Made by a program: the position numbers and the translations under genes. A stretch of DNA of 64,000 bases from Affinundibacterium macrobrachii. GTDB lineage: Bacteria; Pseudomonadota; Gammaproteobacteria; Burkholderiales; Burkholderiaceae_D. The notes beneath the pieces were generated by a model. It had not been told where the DNA came from, did not search any database, and saw nothing but the letters and a program-made list of their open reading frames with translations. The stretch's first letter is position 1. Each line of letters starts with the position of its first letter. The DNA is taken from assembly GCF_014652415.1 (NCBI RefSeq), contig NZ_BMYT01000002.1, forward strand, positions 703,756 to 767,755, written 5' to 3'. Of this stretch, positions 36,517 through 44,886 are shown one piece after another.

Positions 36517-37416
36517 TTAGTGCGACGTCCGGTTGGTTAAGGACACGCCGGCTATCGTTAATACACCGCCTACAATCATCGAAATCAGAATTGATTCATT
36601 CAATAACAGGGCGCTCAAACTGACGCCAAATACTGGCACCAGATTATTAAAAACCGCAGTGCGTGCTGGACCGATTGTTTTCACACCTTCGTAATACCAA
36701 ACAAAGCCAATCACGGTACCAAAAATACCGAGAAATACGATGGCGCTGAGTACTTGCCAAGTTAATTTGGTGGTATCTAACATCGGTAATTGATTCACCG
36801 CACCCATGCTCAACAAAAGTAAGCCCCACAAAGAGGCGTAAGTAGTCGCTGCGATTGGCGATAGCCCTTTGAGTGCATGTTTTCCTAGTATGGTGTAAGC
36901 GGTCCACGAACCCACTGCGGCTAACATAAACAGTTCGCCGCTGCCCATAGAATGAGAAATATCATGGGCGACGCTCATTAGATCACCGCGTGTAATGACA
37001 ACCGCCGCACCGACAAAAGCAATGGCGATTCCTAGCCACTTTGTGAAGCCCAAACGCTCCCGAAACAAGATAGCCATCGCCAGTGCAGTCACGATGGGAC
37101 TCAGTGACACAAACAAAGCACTACGTCCTGCGGGCATGCGCTCTAAAGCCGCTAGAAAGCAAATGTTGTAGAGGAATATTCCGGTGGCACCGAGCCCAAA
37201 GGTAGCATGTTTTTGTTGTCTGCTTAATTTAGGCAAGCCACCTTCAACTCGCCAAGCCAACAATAGTAAAAATATGCAAGCCACTAAAAAACGACCAGCC
37301 GCCGCAATCATGTGTGGGATTTCAGTAGAGACTATGCGACCTGCGATAAAAGTGCCACCCCAAAATAAGGCGACACAGATCAGTTTCAGATAAACCGAGA
37401 AGGGGACGGTGTTCAT
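36517..37416 (-). CDS. EamA/DMT-family transporter
   Basis: A 299-residue membrane protein with ten predicted helices in two EamA repeats (first from LKLICVALFWGGTFIAGRI, second from GELFMLAAVGSWTAYTILGK). The FVSLSPIVTALA and NNLVPVFGVSLSALLLNE segments are diagnostic of drug/metabolite exporters. The start at ATG 37416 is preferred, since upstream in-frame starts overlap the preceding gene. It is 13 bp after the metallo-beta-lactamase-fold gene and likely cotranscribed. The substrate is unknown; amino acids, purines or drugs are all precedented. Confidence 0.88.
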   Translation of the reverse strand: MNTVPFSVYLKLICVALFWGGTFIAGRIVSTEIPHMIAAAGRFLVACIFLLLLAWRVEGGLPKLSRQQKHATFGLGATGIFLYNICFLAALERMPAGRSALFVSLSPIVTALAMAILFRERLGFTKWLGIAIAFVGAAVVITRGDLMSVAHDISHSMGSGELFMLAAVGSWTAYTILGKHALKGLSPIAATTYASLWGLLLLSMGAVNQLPMLDTTKLTWQVLSAIVFLGIFGTVIGFVWYYEGVKTIGPARTAVFNNLVPVFGVSLSALLLNESILISMIVGGVLTIAGVSLTNRTSH

Positions 37417-37429
37417 GTGAAATGCTTGA

Positions 37430-38503
37430 TTAAATATTGGCAGACCGAATAAAGCGATACACTTCATCGCTATCAAGCTGGCGAGTCAATTTGCCTTCCA
37501 ACCACAAATAATGGCAATGCGCTAAAGCTTCGCCAAGAGCAAAGGTCAGTTGATGTGCATCTAGTGTTCGTTTAAACATGATGGGCACAATGTCGTGGGC
37601 TGATAGCGGAGTCACACAGGCATCTAATACTTCTTGCAAGCGCTCCGCATGATGATCGCGTAATTGCTGGATACGTGTATGAATCCCGGTGAATGGTTTG
37701 CCATGCGAAGGCAATACCAACACATCATCCGGTAAATCCGCGTATTTCGTTAAGGAGTCGAGGTACAGCTTAACTGGATTGGCCTCTGGCTCAGCGGCAA
37801 ATACCGAGACATTGGTAGAAATACGCGGTAGCACCATATCGCCAGAAATTAGGCAATTTAGATCTGCGCAATACAACGAAACATGCTCAGGTGAATGACC
37901 AAAACCTGTGATTATGCGCCAAGCATGCTCGCCTATCATTAATTCTTGTTCATCTTGTAGACGGTGATACGACGTTGGCACGGTCGGCACTAAGCGCGTG
38001 TAATAGGTTTTGCGTTCTTGAATTTTTTCCTGCATCTCTGCAGTGACCAAACCGTGTTTGCGGAAATGTGGAAACATCGCTGAGCCGTCCACGCCAGGCA
38101 GACCTGCCGACATCATGCGCGCAAATGCGTATTCTCCTGTGCTCATATAGAGCGGCGCATTCCATAAAGTGCACAACCAATCAGCACTGCCAACATGATC
38201 GGGATGGCAGTGGGTGGCGATCACGCGCACAACGGGCAAGCCTTTGAGATGGGACGCAAACAAAATTTCCCAAGCATCGCGGGTCGCGTCACTATTGATA
38301 CCGCAATCGACTATCGTCCAACCACGAATTTTGCCTTGGTCGGTTTGATAGTCATCTTCGATCAACCACAGATTGATGTGATTCAGGGCGAACGGCAATC
38401 CCATTCTTATCCACAAAATTCCCGGGGCAATTTCTATGGTTTGTCCCGCTTCCGGGAACTTGTCATTCATTGGGTAATGCAGTTCTTGTTCTAAATGGTT
38501 CAT
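37430..38503 (-). CDS. Metallo-beta-lactamase-fold hydrolase
   Basis: A 357-residue protein whose first domain is an MBL fold with ATHCHPDHVG (near residue 98; HxHxDH), GFGHSPEHVSLYC and LISGDMVLP supplying the metal ligands, then VLPSHGKPF. The C-terminal region (about 270-357) is the helical extension seen in the MBL subgroup related to lactonases, thioesterases and LACTB2-like proteins. ATG 38503 is chosen over a TTG seven codons upstream. Its promoter region contains a LiuR-like operator at 38563-38579, so it may belong to the leucine or acyl-CoA regulon, perhaps as a thioesterase; that is inference. Confidence 0.86.
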   Translation of the reverse strand: MNHLEQELHYPMNDKFPEAGQTIEIAPGILWIRMGLPFALNHINLWLIEDDYQTDQGKIRGWTIVDCGINSDATRDAWEILFASHLKGLPVVRVIATHCHPDHVGSADWLCTLWNAPLYMSTGEYAFARMMSAGLPGVDGSAMFPHFRKHGLVTAEMQEKIQERKTYYTRLVPTVPTSYHRLQDEQELMIGEHAWRIITGFGHSPEHVSLYCADLNCLISGDMVLPRISTNVSVFAAEPEANPVKLYLDSLTKYADLPDDVLVLPSHGKPFTGIHTRIQQLRDHHAERLQEVLDACVTPLSAHDIVPIMFKRTLDAHQLTFALGEALAHCHYLWLEGKLTRQLDSDEVYRFIRSANI

Positions 38504-38562
38504 AGTTTTGTGTGTGTGATGCAACAGCTGTTCGTTGCGGGGTTGAAGCTCAATTCGTTAAA

Positions 38563-38579
38563 TTGACGTTTACGTTAAC
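38563..38579. promoter_or_regulatory. LiuR-like operator upstream of liuR
   Basis: TTGACGTTTACGTTAAC is identical to the core of the large palindrome at 39161-39200. It lies between the divergent metallo-beta-lactamase-fold and liuR genes, so it could serve autoregulation of liuR and control of the MBL/EamA pair. Confidence 0.65.
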
Positions 38580-38714
38580 TGCGTTTCAGGTAAGATTCTA
38601 AATTCAAAACACAATTGATGTTGGGCTTATCTTGCTTTTTGCCAGCATTCACCGAGATTTTTTGGGTGTTTTTAAGATAATTTTATTGTTTGGCTTTACA
38701 AAAAATATTCAGCA

Positions 38715-39116
38715 ATGGCAACTTATACAATTACCGAATTAGCAAAAGAGTTTGATATTACGCCACGCGCAATTCGCTTTTATGAAGATCAGGGCTTGAT
38801 TAGTCCAAGCCGCGAAGGCCCTAGTGGACGCAATCGTGTGTACTCGGCACGTGAGCGCACACACCTCAAATTAACATTGCGTGGCAAGCGTTTGGGATTA
38901 AGCCTGTCGGAAATCAAGCATCTGGTGACGATGTATGACTCGCCCAAAGATACCGAAGTTCAGTTAAAGAGTTTCTTAGAAGTTTTGGCCAAACATCGTG
39001 CTTCTTTGGAGCAACAACGTGAAGACATCGAAGTAATGCTAGGGGAAATCACCGCGCACGAAGAAGAAAGCCAGCGTTTATTAGAAATTGTTAATAAAGC
39101 AAAAATCAATTCCTGA
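38715..39116 (+). CDS. liuR: MerR-family regulator of leucine/isovalerate catabolism
   Basis: A 133-residue MerR-type regulator: winged helix-turn-helix (TITELAKEFDITPRAIRFYEDQGLI, then RNRVYSARERTHLKLTLRGKRLG) and a C-terminal coiled-coil dimerisation helix (about 75-130). No cysteine cluster for metal sensing is present, as expected of LiuR, which senses a catabolic acyl-CoA intermediate and controls liu genes in proteobacteria. It sits just before liuA with identical operator cores on both sides. Confidence 0.9.
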   Translation: MATYTITELAKEFDITPRAIRFYEDQGLISPSREGPSGRNRVYSARERTHLKLTLRGKRLGLSLSEIKHLVTMYDSPKDTEVQLKSFLEVLAKHRASLEQQREDIEVMLGEITAHEEESQRLLEIVNKAKINS

Positions 39117-39160
39117 ATATTCGTGAGCATTCGTGAATATCTGCAAAAACAAGGGCTAAA

Positions 39161-39200
39161 TACTTCTAATTGACGTTTACGTTAACGTCAATTAGAAGTA
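39161..39200. promoter_or_regulatory. LiuR operator: 40-bp perfect inverted repeat before liuA
   Basis: TACTTCTAATTGACGTT (39161-39177) and its exact reverse complement AACGTCAATTAGAAGTA (39184-39200) flank the 6-base spacer TACGTT. The inner part carries the same core as the site before liuR. It is the obvious operator for the liuA promoter. MerR-family regulators bind such dyads between -35 and -10, and a TTGACG hexamer lies inside. It could also act as a liuR terminator stem, but no T-run follows. Confidence 0.82.
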
Positions 39201-39362
39201 TCATTTTTGACTGACGCAAAATGAACTTTTAATTTGTTTTGCCAAATTTTTCGACATTCAGGCGGGCATATAATCTCAAGCTTAGCTTCTACGGACTGTT
39301 AGTAGAGTGAGCGAGTTACCGCAGCTTGAAGTCATATCATTACTACCTAGATTGGGGACACT

Positions 39363-40547
39363 ATGTTGCACTTACCAGGTTTAACGTTTGATCATGGCGA
39401 AGACATTGCTGCTTTGCGCGAAGCAGTTCAACAATTTGCAGCGGCTGAAATTGCACCGCTCGCAGCAGAAATGGATAAAACAGATCAATTCCCTATGCAC
39501 CTGTGGAAGAAAATGGGTGAAATGGGTTTGCTCGGTATGACAGTTTCCGAGGAATACGGCGGCGCAAATATGGGTTACCTCGCGCATATTATCGCCATGG
39601 AAGAAATTTCGCGCGCTTCTGCTTCTGTTGGTTTGTCCTACGGTGCGCACTCGAATTTGTGTGTGAACCAAATCAATCGTAACGGCAATGCCGAACAAAA
39701 AGCGAAGTACTTGCCGAAGTTGATCTCGGGTGAACACGTTGGCGCTTTGGCGATGTCCGAGCCAAACGCGGGTTCCGATGTTGTTAGTATGAAGTTGCGC
39801 GCTGATCTGAAAGGCGATCGTTACGTCTTGAACGGTAACAAAATGTGGATCACCAATGGTCCTGATGCAGACACTTTAGTGGTGTATGCGAAGACAGATC
39901 TGGAAGCCGGCCCACGTGGCATGACAGCCTTCATCATCGAAAAAGGTTACAAAGGTTTTAGCATTGCACAAAAACTCGATAAGCTCGGTATGCGTGGTTC
40001 ACACACTGGCGAGTTGGTTTTCCAAGATTGCGAAGTGCCAGTGGAAAACGTACTCGGTGGCGTTGGCAAAGGCGTCAACGTTTTGATGTCCGGCTTGGAC
40101 TTCGAACGTGCAGTTTTGTCTGGCGGCCCATTGGGCATTATGCAAGCGTGTATGGATGTGGTGGTTCCTTATATCCACGAACGCAAACAATTTGGTCAAG
40201 CGATTGGTGAATTCCAACTGATGCAAGGCAAAATCGCTGATATGTACTCCACCATGATGGCATGTAAGGCATACGTTTACGCAGTCGGTGAAGCTTGCGT
40301 ACGTGCGAAAACACCAGAAGCTACACGTGCTTTGCGCAAAGATGCAGCTGGCGCGATTTTGTATTCCGCTGAAAAAGCCACATGGATGGCAGGCGAAGCG
40401 ATCCAAACTTTGGGTGGTAATGGTTATATCAACGAATACCCAGTGGGTCGCTTGTGGCGTGATGCGAAGTTGTATGAGATTGGTGCGGGTACGAGCGAAA
40501 TCCGCCGTATGTTAATAGGACGGGAGCTGTTCGCCGAAACTCTGTGA
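39363..40547 (+). CDS. liuA: Isovaleryl-CoA dehydrogenase
   Basis: A 394-residue acyl-CoA dehydrogenase, the usual length. It oxidises isovaleryl-CoA to 3-methylcrotonyl-CoA in leucine breakdown and passes electrons to ETF. The FAD/substrate motifs are [15 protein letters not shown] and [18 protein letters not shown]. The catalytic base is at the isovaleryl-CoA dehydrogenase-specific position, Glu248 in [12 protein letters not shown], while the usual C-terminal Glu is replaced by Gly in [12 protein letters not shown]. That combination separates it from short- and medium-chain enzymes. GGGGA precedes the start. Confidence 0.95.
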   Translation: MLHLPGLTFDHGEDIAALREAVQQFAAAEIAPLAAEMDKTDQFPMHLWKKMGEMGLLGMTVSEEYGGANMGYLAHIIAMEEISRASASVGLSYGAHSNLCVNQINRNGNAEQKAKYLPKLISGEHVGALAMSEPNAGSDVVSMKLRADLKGDRYVLNGNKMWITNGPDADTLVVYAKTDLEAGPRGMTAFIIEKGYKGFSIAQKLDKLGMRGSHTGELVFQDCEVPVENVLGGVGKGVNVLMSGLDFERAVLSGGPLGIMQACMDVVVPYIHERKQFGQAIGEFQLMQGKIADMYSTMMACKAYVYAVGEACVRAKTPEATRALRKDAAGAILYSAEKATWMAGEAIQTLGGNGYINEYPVGRLWRDAKLYEIGAGTSEIRRMLIGRELFAETL

Positions 40548-40559
40548 TGACGCATTGAT

Positions 40560-40657
40560 AAATCCGATTCTGGGGCGCATTTCGGCGTTGCCGATCCTCG
40601 CAATATTGACATATTGCTGCGGGCGGCGCCTTGAACTGCCTCCCCATAATCGAATTT
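40560..40657. repeat. Imperfect inverted repeat between liuA and aceK
   Basis: AAATCCGATTCTGGGG (40560-40575) pairs with CCCCATAATCGAATTT (40642-40657) with two mismatches, and an inner hairpin GCAATAT-TGAC-ATATTGC lies inside. No T-tract follows. It may be a repeat element or an mRNA structure that sets the relative expression of liuA and aceK. Confidence 0.55.
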
Positions 40658-40753
40658 CTCAACGGTCATTGGTTCGTAGTACGCAATTCTGAAAATCGTT
40701 GAACTCGGGTCCTTGCGAGTTTGTGTTGAGAGGTTTTGAAACGGTTGACGCTG

Positions 40754-42520
40754 ATGCCCCAAATCGCCTTTCCTAAATTGTTGTCTTCGCAAATTGCATT
40801 CGACATTGCAAGGACCATACTCGACGGTTTTGATAAGCATTACCGTTTGTTCCGCGCGACGACGCAGTTGGCGAAGCAGCGATTTGAACGTGGTGATTGG
40901 AAAGCCGCACAAGAAGATGCGCGTGAGCGTATTGCTTACTACGATAAGCGCGCCAAAGAATGTGTACAGATTCTGGAAGATGAGTACGACAGTGACGATT
41001 TAACCGATGAAGTGTGGCGCGAAGTAAAACTGCATTACATGGGTTTGTTGATCGATCATTTGCGACCTGAGTTAGCTGAAACTTTCTTCAATACTGTTTG
41101 TACCAAGCTTCTCCATCGCACTTACTTTCATAACGACTTCATTTTCGTTCGACCAGCGACAGCAACTGACTATATCGAGCGCGAAGATACGCCCGCGACC
41201 TATCGTGTCTATTACCCAGCAGCTGATGGCCTGAGTTTTAGCTTAAAGCGTATCGTCACTAACTTCCAATTGCAAACACCATTCGCGCATCTCGATGCTG
41301 ATTTGGCGAAAGTAGAAGCGCGTTTGCTCGAGCAATTTGGTGAAATGCGTTTCGAACCGAATCACCAGTTTCAAGTTTTAGCGAGTCTGTTCTTCCGCAA
41401 CAAAGCCGCCTACATCATCGGCAAAAGTATCAACGGCAATCAAGAAATGCCGTTTGTGATTCCCATTATTCACAATAAAAATAGGGAGTTGATCCTCGAC
41501 ACGATCTTGTTCGAAAACATACATATAACCGTCTTGTTTTCGTTCACGCGCGCTTACTTCATGGTCGATATGGATGTGCCGTCGGCCTACGTACAATTCA
41601 TTCGCAGCATTTTGCCGCGCAAACCGCGCAGTGAAATTTATACGATGTTGGGTTTGCAAAAGCATGGCAAGAATTTGTTTTACCGTGACTTCCTGCATCA
41701 CCTCAAGTATTCCTCAGACATGATAGAAGCCGCGCCCGGTATTCGCGGTTTGGTGATGTTGGTATTTGCTTTGCCATCTTTTCCCTACGTTTTCAAACTC
41801 ATCAAAGATAGCTTCCCACCGCCAAAAGAAACAACCAAAGCGCTGATTAAAGAAAAGTATCAACTGGTTAAGAACCATGATCGCGTCGGGCGTTTGGCAG
41901 ATACCTTAGAGTATTCCGATGTGGCATTTCCGCGCGCACGTTTTTCCGAAGACCTATTGGCAGAAATTCGTCGCTATGCGCCTTCGATTTTAGAAGTGAG
42001 TGATGATGAAGTGATCATCAAACATTTGTACATCGAACGCCGCATGACACCTCTGAATATTTGGCTGACAGAGGCTGAGCAAAAAGGCGATGACGCAGCG
42101 ATGGAACATGCAATTGTCGAGTACGGCAACGCGATCAAAGAATTAGTCGGGGCAAATATTTTCCCTGGCGATATGTTGTACAAGAATTTCGGTGTGACGC
42201 GCCATAAGCGGGTGGTGTTCTATGACTACGATGAGATTGAAACCATCGTTGACTGCAATTTCAGGAACATTCCACAGCCACGCAATGAAGAAGATGAAAT
42301 GTCGGCAGAGCCTTGGTATCCCATTGCGAAGAATGATGTGTTCCCAGAACAGTTCGGCACCTTCTTGCTGGGTAATGCCAAGGTTAAACAGTATTTTATG
42401 AAGCACCACGCCGACTTGCTAACTGCACAGTATTGGCAAGAGCGTAAAGACAGAATTGTGAAGGGTAAGGTGGATGATGTTTTTCCATACCCTCAATCCA
42501 TTCGATTTAGGGGCGGCTGA
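40754..42520 (+). CDS. aceK: Isocitrate dehydrogenase kinase/phosphatase
   Basis: A 588-residue protein, full length for the family. AceK phosphorylates and inactivates isocitrate dehydrogenase, and also reverses this, directing isocitrate into the glyoxylate bypass during growth on acetate-yielding substrates. Recognisable parts are the N-terminal regulatory half ([24 protein letters not shown]), the nucleotide-binding segment ([15 protein letters not shown]) and the catalytic loop [16 protein letters not shown] 40754 is preferred; a TTG at 40736 is also in frame. Placement within liu genes is known in Burkholderiales and fits the acetyl-CoA yield of leucine. The stop codon lies inside a long inverted repeat. 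Confidence 0.95.
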   Translation: MPQIAFPKLLSSQIAFDIARTILDGFDKHYRLFRATTQLAKQRFERGDWKAAQEDARERIAYYDKRAKECVQILEDEYDSDDLTDEVWREVKLHYMGLLIDHLRPELAETFFNTVCTKLLHRTYFHNDFIFVRPATATDYIEREDTPATYRVYYPAADGLSFSLKRIVTNFQLQTPFAHLDADLAKVEARLLEQFGEMRFEPNHQFQVLASLFFRNKAAYIIGKSINGNQEMPFVIPIIHNKNRELILDTILFENIHITVLFSFTRAYFMVDMDVPSAYVQFIRSILPRKPRSEIYTMLGLQKHGKNLFYRDFLHHLKYSSDMIEAAPGIRGLVMLVFALPSFPYVFKLIKDSFPPPKETTKALIKEKYQLVKNHDRVGRLADTLEYSDVAFPRARFSEDLLAEIRRYAPSILEVSDDEVIIKHLYIERRMTPLNIWLTEAEQKGDDAAMEHAIVEYGNAIKELVGANIFPGDMLYKNFGVTRHKRVVFYDYDEIETIVDCNFRNIPQPRNEEDEMSAEPWYPIAKNDVFPEQFGTFLLGNAKVKQYFMKHHADLLTAQYWQERKDRIVKGKVDDVFPYPQSIRFRGG

Positions 42521-42611
42521 CGCAATCGCGCCCCAGCGTTGTTGTGTCGCCTTGCCGTGCATGCTCACTGTCTTCGACGACACGCCTAGCTGGGATGCGA
42601 TTGCGTCAGCC
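42515..42611. repeat. Long inverted repeat overlapping the aceK stop
   Basis: A 23-bp arm at 42515-42537 (starting GGCTGACGCAATCGC) and a 23-bp arm at 42589-42611 pair with two mismatches, with a 51-bp loop region. The left arm covers the aceK stop codon. There is no T-tract. Confidence 0.65.
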
Positions 42612-42653
42612 TCTTGAAGCAGAAAATTTAGTAGGAAGTTGTTTGAGTATTAA

Positions 42654-42772
42654 GTCCCCGCCCCTTCAAGGGGCGGGTTAGGGTGGGGATGGGTTTCGTT
42701 TGTGTAACGGATATCGACAATTCGTCGATGGAAACCCATCCCCATCCCGACCTTCCCCTTGAATGGGAAGGA
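42654..42772. repeat. REPIN-like repeat pair (family A, CCCCTTCAAGGGG type)
   Basis: Two inverted copies of a unit with a CCCCTTCAAGGGG-like hairpin and a GGTTAGGGTGGGGATGGGTTT-like tail lie back to back (left about 42654-42696, right about 42732-42772). Related units occur at 48356, 54766, 54840 and 60741. The layout is that of REP doublets (REPINs). Confidence 0.75.
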
Positions 42773-42811
42773 GAAGTGTAAAAGTTCTTATCAATAATTT
42801 TGGAGAAAACC

Positions 42812-43993
42812 ATGAATGATCCTATCGTAATCGTCGGCGCCGCTCGTACACCTATGGGTGCGTTTCAAAGTGATTTCGCTTCTTTGACAGCGAGCCAACT
42901 CGGTGCTGTGGCGATTAAGGCGGCAGTTGAACGTGCTGGTGTTAAACCAGAATTGATCGAAGAAGTCTTGTTCGGTAACTGCTTGATGGCAGGTCAAGGC
43001 CAAGCTCCAGCGCGCCAAGCTTTGTTGGCAGCGGGTTTGCCGTTTTCCACTGGTGCAGTCACTTTGTCTAAGATGTGTGGCTCAGCGATGAAAGCGACGA
43101 TGATGGCTTACGATGCCCTGCTCGCTGGTAGTAACGAGGTGCTCGTATCTGGCGGTATGGAATCCATGACCAATGCGCCGTACATCATTCCTAAAGCACG
43201 TGGCGGCTATCGTATCGGTCACGGCACGATTATGGATCACATGATGCTCGACGGTTTGGAAGACGCGTATGACAAAGGTCGTAGCATGGGCACATTCGCG
43301 GAAGATTGTTCTTCCAAATATGGCTTCACACGTGAAGCGCAAGATGCGTTTGCTATCGCTTCTGTGACACGTGCACAAGCAGCTGCTTCCAGCGGTGCTT
43401 TTGCTTGGGAAATCACACCAGTGACAGTCTCTGGTCGTGGCGGCGATGTGGTCATCGATAAAGACGAAGGCCCATTGAAAGCCAAGCTCGACAAGATTCC
43501 AAACTTGAAGCCAGCCTTCAAAAAAGACGGCACCATCACAGCAGCATCTTCGTCTTCCATCAACGATGGAGCAGCAGCCTTAGTCTTGATGCGCGAATCC
43601 AAAGCGAAAGAATTGGGCTTAACGGCTATCGCTAAAATCTTGGGTCACGCAACGCATGCACAAGAACCAGGCTGGTTCACGACTGCGCCTGTTGGCTCGA
43701 TTGAAAAGCTCTACAAAAAAGTAGGTTGGACGACAGCGGATGTCGATCTGTTTGAAGTTAACGAAGCGTTTGCCGCAGTGCCTATGGCGGCGATGCATGA
43801 TCTCGGTATTCCACATGACAAGATGAACGTGCACGGTGGCGCTTGTGCACTCGGTCATCCAATCGGCGCATCGGGTGCTCGTATCATCGTAACTTTGATC
43901 GGTGCCTTGAAAGCACGCGGCGGTAAGCGCGGTGTGGCGTCTTTGTGTATCGGTGGCGGTGAAGCGACAGCGATGGCGATTGAGTTGGTGTAA
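42812..43993 (+). CDS. Acetyl-CoA C-acetyltransferase (thiolase)
   Basis: A 393-residue thiolase of biosynthetic/degradative acetoacetyl-CoA type. The nucleophile is Cys89 in KMCGSAMKA. The NEAFA motif, His in HGGACALGHPIGASGAR and the second cysteine in CIGGGEA are all in place. It interconverts two acetyl-CoA with acetoacetyl-CoA and would feed acetoacetate from HMG-CoA lyase into central metabolism after CoA activation. ATG 42812 has TGGAGA upstream; an in-frame TTG four codons earlier is not needed. Confidence 0.93.
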   Translation: MNDPIVIVGAARTPMGAFQSDFASLTASQLGAVAIKAAVERAGVKPELIEEVLFGNCLMAGQGQAPARQALLAAGLPFSTGAVTLSKMCGSAMKATMMAYDALLAGSNEVLVSGGMESMTNAPYIIPKARGGYRIGHGTIMDHMMLDGLEDAYDKGRSMGTFAEDCSSKYGFTREAQDAFAIASVTRAQAAASSGAFAWEITPVTVSGRGGDVVIDKDEGPLKAKLDKIPNLKPAFKKDGTITAASSSSINDGAAALVLMRESKAKELGLTAIAKILGHATHAQEPGWFTTAPVGSIEKLYKKVGWTTADVDLFEVNEAFAAVPMAAMHDLGIPHDKMNVHGGACALGHPIGASGARIIVTLIGALKARGGKRGVASLCIGGGEATAMAIELV

Positions 43994-44003
43994 TTGAGAA
44001 AGT

Positions 44004-44040
44004 CCCCTCTCCCGCAAGCGGGAGAGGGCTAGGGTGAGGG
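44004..44040. repeat. REP-like unit (family B, CTCTCCCGCAAGCGGGAGAG type)
   Basis: A perfect 11-bp stem (CCCTCTCCCGC / GCGGGAGAGGG, 44005-44028) with a two-base loop plus a CTAGGGTGAGGG tail lies 11 bp after the thiolase stop. Related units are at 51650, 54714, 59019 and 59166. It could double as a 3'-end stabiliser. Confidence 0.75.
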
Positions 44041-44069
44041 CGGTTCAGAAGCGGTAATGCCAAGTAGCC

Positions 44070-44150
44070 CGTCATTCCTGCGTAGGCAGGAATCCAGTGG
44101 CGTTGCTTGAGTAAGGAAAGACGCTGGGCTCCTGCCTTCGCAGGAGCGAC
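44070..44150. repeat. Inverted repeat pair (family C, CATTCCTGCG type)
   Basis: A hairpin unit CGTCATTCCTGCG...GCAGGAATCCAG (44070-44096) faces an inverted related unit ending CTTCGCAGGAGCGAC (44121-44150). The layout and sequence resemble the CATTCCCGCGAAAGCGGGAATCC repeats found in many proteobacteria; a closer form is at 48911-48997. Confidence 0.7.
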
Positions 44151-44187
44151 AAAGAATTTTTTACCGTATTAGAACGGAGTAAAAGCA

Positions 44188-44856
44188 ATGCCAACAGCCT
44201 TAATCATCGGAGCCTCACGCGGCATAGGTCACGAATTCGCGCGGCAATACAAAGCAGCCGGTTGGCGTGTAATCGCCACTGCACGCAAGACCGACGACCT
44301 CGCGCAATTGGCAGCACACGGCTGTGAAGCACTGCCATTAGACGTGAACAATTTGAATGATTGCGCAGGATTGGCTTGGCGTCTCGACGATGAAAAAATC
44401 GATGTCGCTATTTTGAATGCGGGTGTGTTTGGTACCAGAACGAATGGTTTGCAATCGCCGCAGCAAGAAGAGTTTGATCAAGTCATGCACACCAATGTGT
44501 TAGCCGCAATGCGCATATTGCCTTTAGTTTTGCCCATGGTCGAAAACGCGAGTGGCAAGTTAGCCGTCTTGTCTTCACGCATGGGCTCCATCGCTCTACG
44601 CGAAAACAATGTGGCATGGTTGTATCGCGCCAGCAAAGCAGCCTTGAATTCGGTCTTGAAAGATGCATCGCTCAGCACGCAAAAAGCCACGTGCATCGCG
44701 TTTCATCCAGGTTGGGTGCAAACCGACATGGGCGGCGCAGGTGCAGAGATTAGCGTTGATGTCAGCGTCGCTGGCATGCGCGAAGTGATTGCGAAAAGTA
44801 GTCGTGTGCGGAATGGGCAGTTTTTGAATTATGACGGATCGCCGTTGGCTTGGTAG
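44188..44856 (+). CDS. Short-chain dehydrogenase/reductase
   Basis: A 222-residue SDR. The Rossmann motif GASRGIGHEFARQY (TGxxxGxG-like) is near the N-terminus, NAG is in AILNAGVFG, and the catalytic Tyr and Lys are in WLYRASKAALNSV; the Ser is in LSSRMGS. It is shorter than classical SDRs (about 250), like the csgA/C-factor-type group. It would use NAD(P)H on a carbonyl or hydroxyl group; the substrate is unknown. It is 30 bp upstream of an acyl-CoA dehydrogenase gene and probably cotranscribed. GGAG precedes the start. Confidence 0.9.
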   Translation: MPTALIIGASRGIGHEFARQYKAAGWRVIATARKTDDLAQLAAHGCEALPLDVNNLNDCAGLAWRLDDEKIDVAILNAGVFGTRTNGLQSPQQEEFDQVMHTNVLAAMRILPLVLPMVENASGKLAVLSSRMGSIALRENNVAWLYRASKAALNSVLKDASLSTQKATCIAFHPGWVQTDMGGAGAEISVDVSVAGMREVIAKSSRVRNGQFLNYDGSPLAW

Positions 44857-44886
44857 GTTTTTTAAAATTTTAGAATCGAGTAACAC

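Noticed and set aside
44041..44187. Attenuator or riboswitch before the SDR gene
   Set aside because: The hairpins belong to a repeat family found in other gaps of the window, so a gene-specific control role is not supported.
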